A stretch of 17,525 nt of DNA from DATACZ01 sp036258795 (GTDB lineage: Bacteria > Actinomycetota > CADDZG01 > JAHWKV01), in assembly GCA_036258795.1 (NCBI GenBank), contig DATACZ010000183.1, forward strand, positions 1-17,525, in the 5' to 3' direction. Position numbers and translations under genes: made by a program. Below the pieces are notes generated by a model. That model worked only from the letters and a program-made list of their open reading frames with translations. It had not been told where the DNA came from and did no database searches. Position 1 is the first letter of the stretch; every line of letters starts with the position of its first letter. Below are positions 13,795-17,525 of the stretch, piece after piece.

Positions 13795-16512
13795 GTGAGT
13801 GTCTCGGCCCGGGGAAAGGTCAAGGTCCTACTTCTCGACGGCCACTCCTTAGCGTACCGGGCTTTCTATGCTTTGCCCCCCGATCTGCGGACCACCGCCG
13901 GGCAGCCCACCAACGCCGTGTACGGGTTTACGGGGATGCTGATAAAGGCTCTCCAGGACCACAAGACCCGGCATGTTGCCGCCGCCTTCGACCGCGGCCT
14001 GCCGATCCAACGGACTCTTATTCGCCCGGAGTACAAGGCTCAACGGACCTCCGCTCCGGATGAGTTCCGGCAGCAGCTGGGCCTCATACACGAGGTACTG
14101 AGCGTCTTGAACGTACCCATGTACGAGTTTCCGAACGTGGAAGCCGACGACATCATCGCCATCCTGGCGCGTCGCTTAGCCGCACAGGGCGTTGAGGTGA
14201 TCGTCCTCACCGCCGACCGGGACTTCTTTCAGATCGTCGGCCCGGGGATCACGGTGGTGATGAACAAGAGGGGCATGTCCGAGACGGTGGTTTACGACGA
14301 GGCCGCGATACGCGACAGGTACGGCTTCGGACCCGAGAGCTATCTAGAGTATGCCGCTCTGAGGGGGGACCCCTCCGACAACATCGCCGGCGTCCCAGGA
14401 ATCGGAGAGAAGACCGCCGCCAAGCTCATTCAGACCTACGGAACCCTCGATAACGTCCTGGACCACCTCGACGAGCTGACTCCAAAGATCCGCGGCGGCC
14501 TTGCCGAGGCTGGCCCCCGGCTTATCGAAAATCGGGAGTTCTTCCGGTTTCGCACGGCGGAGGAGCTGGAAAGCCAGGGGGTCCCCATCGATTCCTTCGA
14601 CGTTTCCATCGATGCCCTGCAGATGGGGGAGTGGGATTTTCGCAGGATAAGGCAGTTGTTCGACGCCCTGGAGTTTCGAGTTTTGTACGATCGCCTGGCG
14701 GCCGACCGTCCGGAGGAGGCCGCCGCCGCAACTGCGGGCTTCGAGGGTGCGACCACCCAAGTCGCATCCCTTGACGACCTGAGGGCCTTGGCGAAGCGGA
14801 TTTCCTCGCAGCCAGTAGTAACCGTTCGTTTGCTGGGTGACCGCGACCAGCCGAGGGCGGCCCCCAATGTGGTCTCGATTGCAACGCCCGAGGGGGCAAG
14901 CGTGGTCAACGTCGGCAATGGCCTGGCAGCCTCCGAGGTTTGGGCAACCCTTGGTCCGGTCATCGAACGCTCGGCAATCGCCACCCATGCATCGAAGGAA
15001 GCGATTCAACGACTGGCGGCGGCAGGCATAAGCCCCGGGTCCATCGTGATGGACACGGAGATCGCCGCTTACCTGGTCGATCCGGCCCGAGGCTCATACG
15101 GCCTGGATGAGCTGTCCAGGCAGTGGCTCGACCGGCAGCTGAAGCTCGAGGAAGCCTCCGCCCAGACCGGGCAACAGGCATTGGCGCTCGAGGACCAAGA
15201 GGAGGCGGAAGACCGGATCTCGGGACCGGGTCTCGAGGCAATTGCCACCGAGGCGCTGGGAACCATCCTTACCAAAGAGCTCACCGAGCGAGGAGCCTGG
15301 AGGCTCTTCTCTGATCTGGAGCTTCCCTTGGCCCGGGTCCTCGCCGGCCTGGAGCTGACCGGTATAAAGCTGGACCGGCACTACCTCAGCGAACTTTCGC
15401 TAAACCTCACCAAGCAGGCGGAGGCAACCCAAGATCTCATCTTTCGCCACGCCGGAGGACCGTTCAACATCAACTCCCCGCCTCAGCTGAGACAGATCCT
15501 GTACGACCGGCTGGGGCTCAAGCCCTCAAAGAAGACCAAGACCGGCTACTCCACTGACGCCGGAGTCCTTGAGTCCTTGAGCGAGGAGCATCCCATCGTG
15601 GCCGCCATCCTTCGGTACCGGGAGATCACCAAGCTGAAATCCACCTACATCGACGCTCTGCCCAAGCTGATCGATCCCGTCACCGGAAGGGTTCACACCC
15701 GGTTCAACCAGACCGTCGCCACCACGGGGAGGCTGAGCTCGGACTCACCCAACCTGCAAAACATCCCCATCCGCACCGAGGAGGGGAGACAGATACGCCG
15801 AGCCTTCGTGCCTGAGGAGGGGCATCTCCTTGTCGTGGCGGACTACTCCCAGATCGAGCTGAGGTTGCTGGCCCACCTGTCGGGCGACGAGGAGCTCCGG
15901 GGAGCCTTCGCCCGGGGTGACGACATTCACCGCCTGTCGATCGGCAAAGCGCTCGGCATTCCCTATGAAGAGGTCACCTTTGCGCAAAGGAGCATCGGCA
16001 AGATGGTCTCCTATGGGGTGACCTACGGCATGGGACCGTTCGGCCTTTCCCAGCGACTACGCATCCCGGTAGATCAGGCCAGGCACTACATCGAAGGCTT
16101 CTTCGCCTCGTACCCCATGGTGCGACCCTACCTGGACGCCGTGGTCCAGCAGGCGACGGAGGACGGGTTCACCACTACCATGCTCGGCCGTCGACGCTAC
16201 CTGCCGGAGCTGAAATCAAGGAATCCTCGGGTCAGGAGCCTGGGGGAGAGGCAGGCGCTGAACGCCCCCCTTCAGGGCTCGGCGGCGGACATCATCAAGC
16301 TAGCCATGGTGAAGGTCGATCGCGCCCTCGCAGGCTCCGCGACCCGCATGGTGATGACCGTCCACGATGAACTGGTCTTCGAGGTTCCGGAAGGAGAGGT
16401 GGAGGAGACCTCGGAGCTGATCAGGCAGACGATGGAAAACGCCATCGAGCTAGCGGTCCCGCTCACGGTCGACGTCGCCTGGGGCCCCAACTGGGCGGAT
16501 GCCAAAGCCTAG
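13795..16512 (+). CDS. polA: DNA polymerase I, proofreading domain degenerate
   Basis: About 905 aa. Family A polymerase for Okazaki fragment processing and repair. Residues 1 to about 295 form the 5' nuclease (LLLDGHSLAYRAF; EADDIIA; TADRDFFQ; GDPSDNIAGVPGIGEKTA). The 3'-5' exonuclease domain (about 310-490) lacks the DXE motif and the Asn/Asp of motif II, so proofreading should be absent, as in actinobacterial and Thermus PolA. Polymerase motifs are intact: A at DYSQIE (Asp683), B with R732, K736, Y740 and Y744, C at VHDE (H857-E859). Tyr740 replaces E. coli Phe762, as in M. tuberculosis PolA. Start: the GTG at 13759 would overlap the neighbour's coding start, whereas GTG 13795 sits 9 nt after a -10 and is preferred, probably leaderless. 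Confidence 0.96.
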   Translation: MSVSARGKVKVLLLDGHSLAYRAFYALPPDLRTTAGQPTNAVYGFTGMLIKALQDHKTRHVAAAFDRGLPIQRTLIRPEYKAQRTSAPDEFRQQLGLIHEVLSVLNVPMYEFPNVEADDIIAILARRLAAQGVEVIVLTADRDFFQIVGPGITVVMNKRGMSETVVYDEAAIRDRYGFGPESYLEYAALRGDPSDNIAGVPGIGEKTAAKLIQTYGTLDNVLDHLDELTPKIRGGLAEAGPRLIENREFFRFRTAEELESQGVPIDSFDVSIDALQMGEWDFRRIRQLFDALEFRVLYDRLAADRPEEAAAATAGFEGATTQVASLDDLRALAKRISSQPVVTVRLLGDRDQPRAAPNVVSIATPEGASVVNVGNGLAASEVWATLGPVIERSAIATHASKEAIQRLAAAGISPGSIVMDTEIAAYLVDPARGSYGLDELSRQWLDRQLKLEEASAQTGQQALALEDQEEAEDRISGPGLEAIATEALGTILTKELTERGAWRLFSDLELPLARVLAGLELTGIKLDRHYLSELSLNLTKQAEATQDLIFRHAGGPFNINSPPQLRQILYDRLGLKPSKKTKTGYSTDAGVLESLSEEHPIVAAILRYREITKLKSTYIDALPKLIDPVTGRVHTRFNQTVATTGRLSSDSPNLQNIPIRTEEGRQIRRAFVPEEGHLLVVADYSQIELRLLAHLSGDEELRGAFARGDDIHRLSIGKALGIPYEEVTFAQRSIGKMVSYGVTYGMGPFGLSQRLRIPVDQARHYIEGFFASYPMVRPYLDAVVQQATEDGFTTTMLGRRRYLPELKSRNPRVRSLGERQALNAPLQGSAADIIKLAMVKVDRALAGSATRMVMTVHDELVFEVPEGEVEETSELIRQTMENAIELAVPLTVDVAWGPNWADAKA

Positions 16513-16589
16513 CGGAGCTCCAGGAACTCTCGGAACGGAGCGGAAGCACCTACGACGGATCGACCCCGACCTCGATAGTTGTGCTCGCG

Positions 16590-17525
16590 ATGGGTCTACG
16601 CGATGCTGGCTCAATGGGCGGCAGCGTTGAAGCAGAGCAGCTGACCCGCTCATTCGGTGCCCGTGAGGTAGTGCGCCGGCTAGATCTAGAGGTTGGCAAA
16701 GGGGAGGTCTTCGGCCTTCTGGGGCCTAACGGCGCAGGCAAGACCACGACGATCCGGATGCTCACCACCCTTCTGGCGCCCACTTCGGGGACAGCCCGCA
16801 TATGCGGATACGACATCTCCAAACACCCCGCTCAGGTCCGGCGGCGCATCGGCTACGCCAGCCAGAATGTGCCTTGGCAGGTGAACAGCCAGCTAACCGG
16901 CAGGGAGAAGCTGGAGATCGAGGCTGCCCTCTATCACGTTCCCCGCAGACAGTGCCGTACCCGGGCAGCCGAGGTCCTGGAGCTGGTGGAGCTTACTCCC
17001 CACGCCGACCGGCGGATTTCTCACTACTCGGGCGGCATGCAGAAACGCCTGGACCTGGCCTGCGGCCTGCTTCACCAGCCCGACGTCCTCATTCTGGATG
17101 AGCCCAGCCTGGGACTTGACGTGCAGTCACGCCACCGGATTTGGGACCACCTGGACAGCCTCCGAGGAGAAGGAGTCACGATCCTGGTTGCGACGAACTA
17201 CCTCGATGAGGCCGATCGCCTCTGTGACCGCATCACGATCATCGACGACGGCAGGGCCGTGGTCACCGGCTCACCTGCGGAGCTGAAGAAAAAGGTCGGG
17301 GCGGACGTGATTCAGGTAGTCACCCAGGATGCCGGCAGACTTCAGGAGGCCGTTGCCGGACTGCCATGGGTAAAGAGGCTGCTCAGCACTGAGGCCGGCG
17401 ATGTGCATATCTACGTGGAGGATGCCGCCGAGGCCCTTCCCGCACTGATGCGCCTGTCCATTGACCACGGTGTCGACCTCGAGAGGGTCACCTATAAAGA
17501 GCCGACCCTCGATGACGTCTTCCTG
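16590..17525 (+). CDS. DrrA-like ABC transporter ATPase (truncated by window end)
   Basis: At least 312 codons, still open at the window edge. Walker A GPNGAGKTTTIRML, Q-loop YASQNVPWQ, signature YSGGMQKRLDLA, Walker B VLILDEPSLGLD, switch region LVATNYLDEAD. The His of the switch is replaced by Asn here (TNYLDEA for the usual THYMEEA). After residue ~230 comes a DrrA-type C-terminal extension ending in EPTLDDVFL, typical of daunorubicin/drug-export ATPases whose membrane partner usually follows directly. Start uncertain: ATG 16590 (10 nt after a -10-like GATAGT at 16574-16579, so perhaps leaderless), ATG 16614 or GTG 16581; none has an SD. 77 bp downstream of polA on the same strand. Substrate unknown. 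Confidence 0.88.
   Translation, partial: MGLRDAGSMGGSVEAEQLTRSFGAREVVRRLDLEVGKGEVFGLLGPNGAGKTTTIRMLTTLLAPTSGTARICGYDISKHPAQVRRRIGYASQNVPWQVNSQLTGREKLEIEAALYHVPRRQCRTRAAEVLELVELTPHADRRISHYSGGMQKRLDLACGLLHQPDVLILDEPSLGLDVQSRHRIWDHLDSLRGEGVTILVATNYLDEADRLCDRITIIDDGRAVVTGSPAELKKKVGADVIQVVTQDAGRLQEAVAGLPWVKRLLSTEAGDVHIYVEDAAEALPALMRLSIDHGVDLERVTYKEPTLDDVFL

Noticed and set aside
16513..16589. Terminator after polA
   Set aside because: Only a 5-bp GCTCC/GGAGC pairing with a long loop and no T tract is visible.

Overview
This window looks like a chromosomal segment of a GC-rich actinobacterium-like organism, probably from an uncultured or deep-branching lineage. The pointers are IdeR/DtxR-type TTAGG/CCTAA boxes, starts that look leaderless, heavy GTG/TTG (and apparently CTG) start use, and a PolA that lacks the proofreading residues and carries Tyr at the ddNTP-discrimination position, as in mycobacterial PolA. 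No rRNA, tRNA, CRISPR array, insertion sequence or prophage gene is visible. Taxonomy is inference only.

Layout. Positions 1-23 are a pure C run at the window edge. 72-4436 (-) is gltB, the large subunit of glutamate synthase. Its roughly 95-nt leader carries an intrinsic terminator just before a strong Shine-Dalgarno (SD) and an apparent CTG start. 4437-4735 is the divergent control region between gltB and a cupredoxin-like lipoprotein gene (4736-5353, +), with several metal-regulator-like boxes. 5340-9444 (-) reads as a three-gene unit: an FbpA-like ferric-binding lipoprotein, an FbpB-like fused permease, and a GT-C-like membrane glycosyltransferase. 9567-10331 (+) is a GT2 glycosyltransferase. 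10294-11679 (-) is an FAD amine-oxidase-fold enzyme, preceded by a small two-helix membrane protein (11714-11956, -). 12030-13100 (+) is the FbpC-like ATPase. 13106-13768 (-) is a DtxR/MntR-family regulator, convergent with fbpC and divergent from polA (13795-16512, +). The window ends inside a DrrA-like ABC ATPase (16590-17525, +).

How it fits together. The ATPase, permease and binding protein make a complete ferric-type ABC importer split into two transcription units. Both units, and the cupredoxin lipoprotein, have TTAGG/CCTAA operator-like boxes upstream, and a DtxR-family gene lies next to fbpC. The simplest reading is a local metal-responsive regulon. GT2, GT-C and the FAD enzyme may form a separate polyprenyl-linked glycosylation group.

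The most notable observation is in the cupredoxin gene. Its reading frame stops at a TGA exactly where the family has the copper-ligand Cys. The frame then continues for 25 codons, with the remaining His and Met ligands and the C-terminal strand, to a TAG. This could be a selenocysteine codon (a natural seleno-cupredoxin), a recent nonsense mutation or a sequence error. The window alone cannot decide. Other items worth checking are CTG starts behind near-identical SDs, the gltB leader attenuator, and an exactly symmetric palindromic -10 serving leaderless dtxR and polA.
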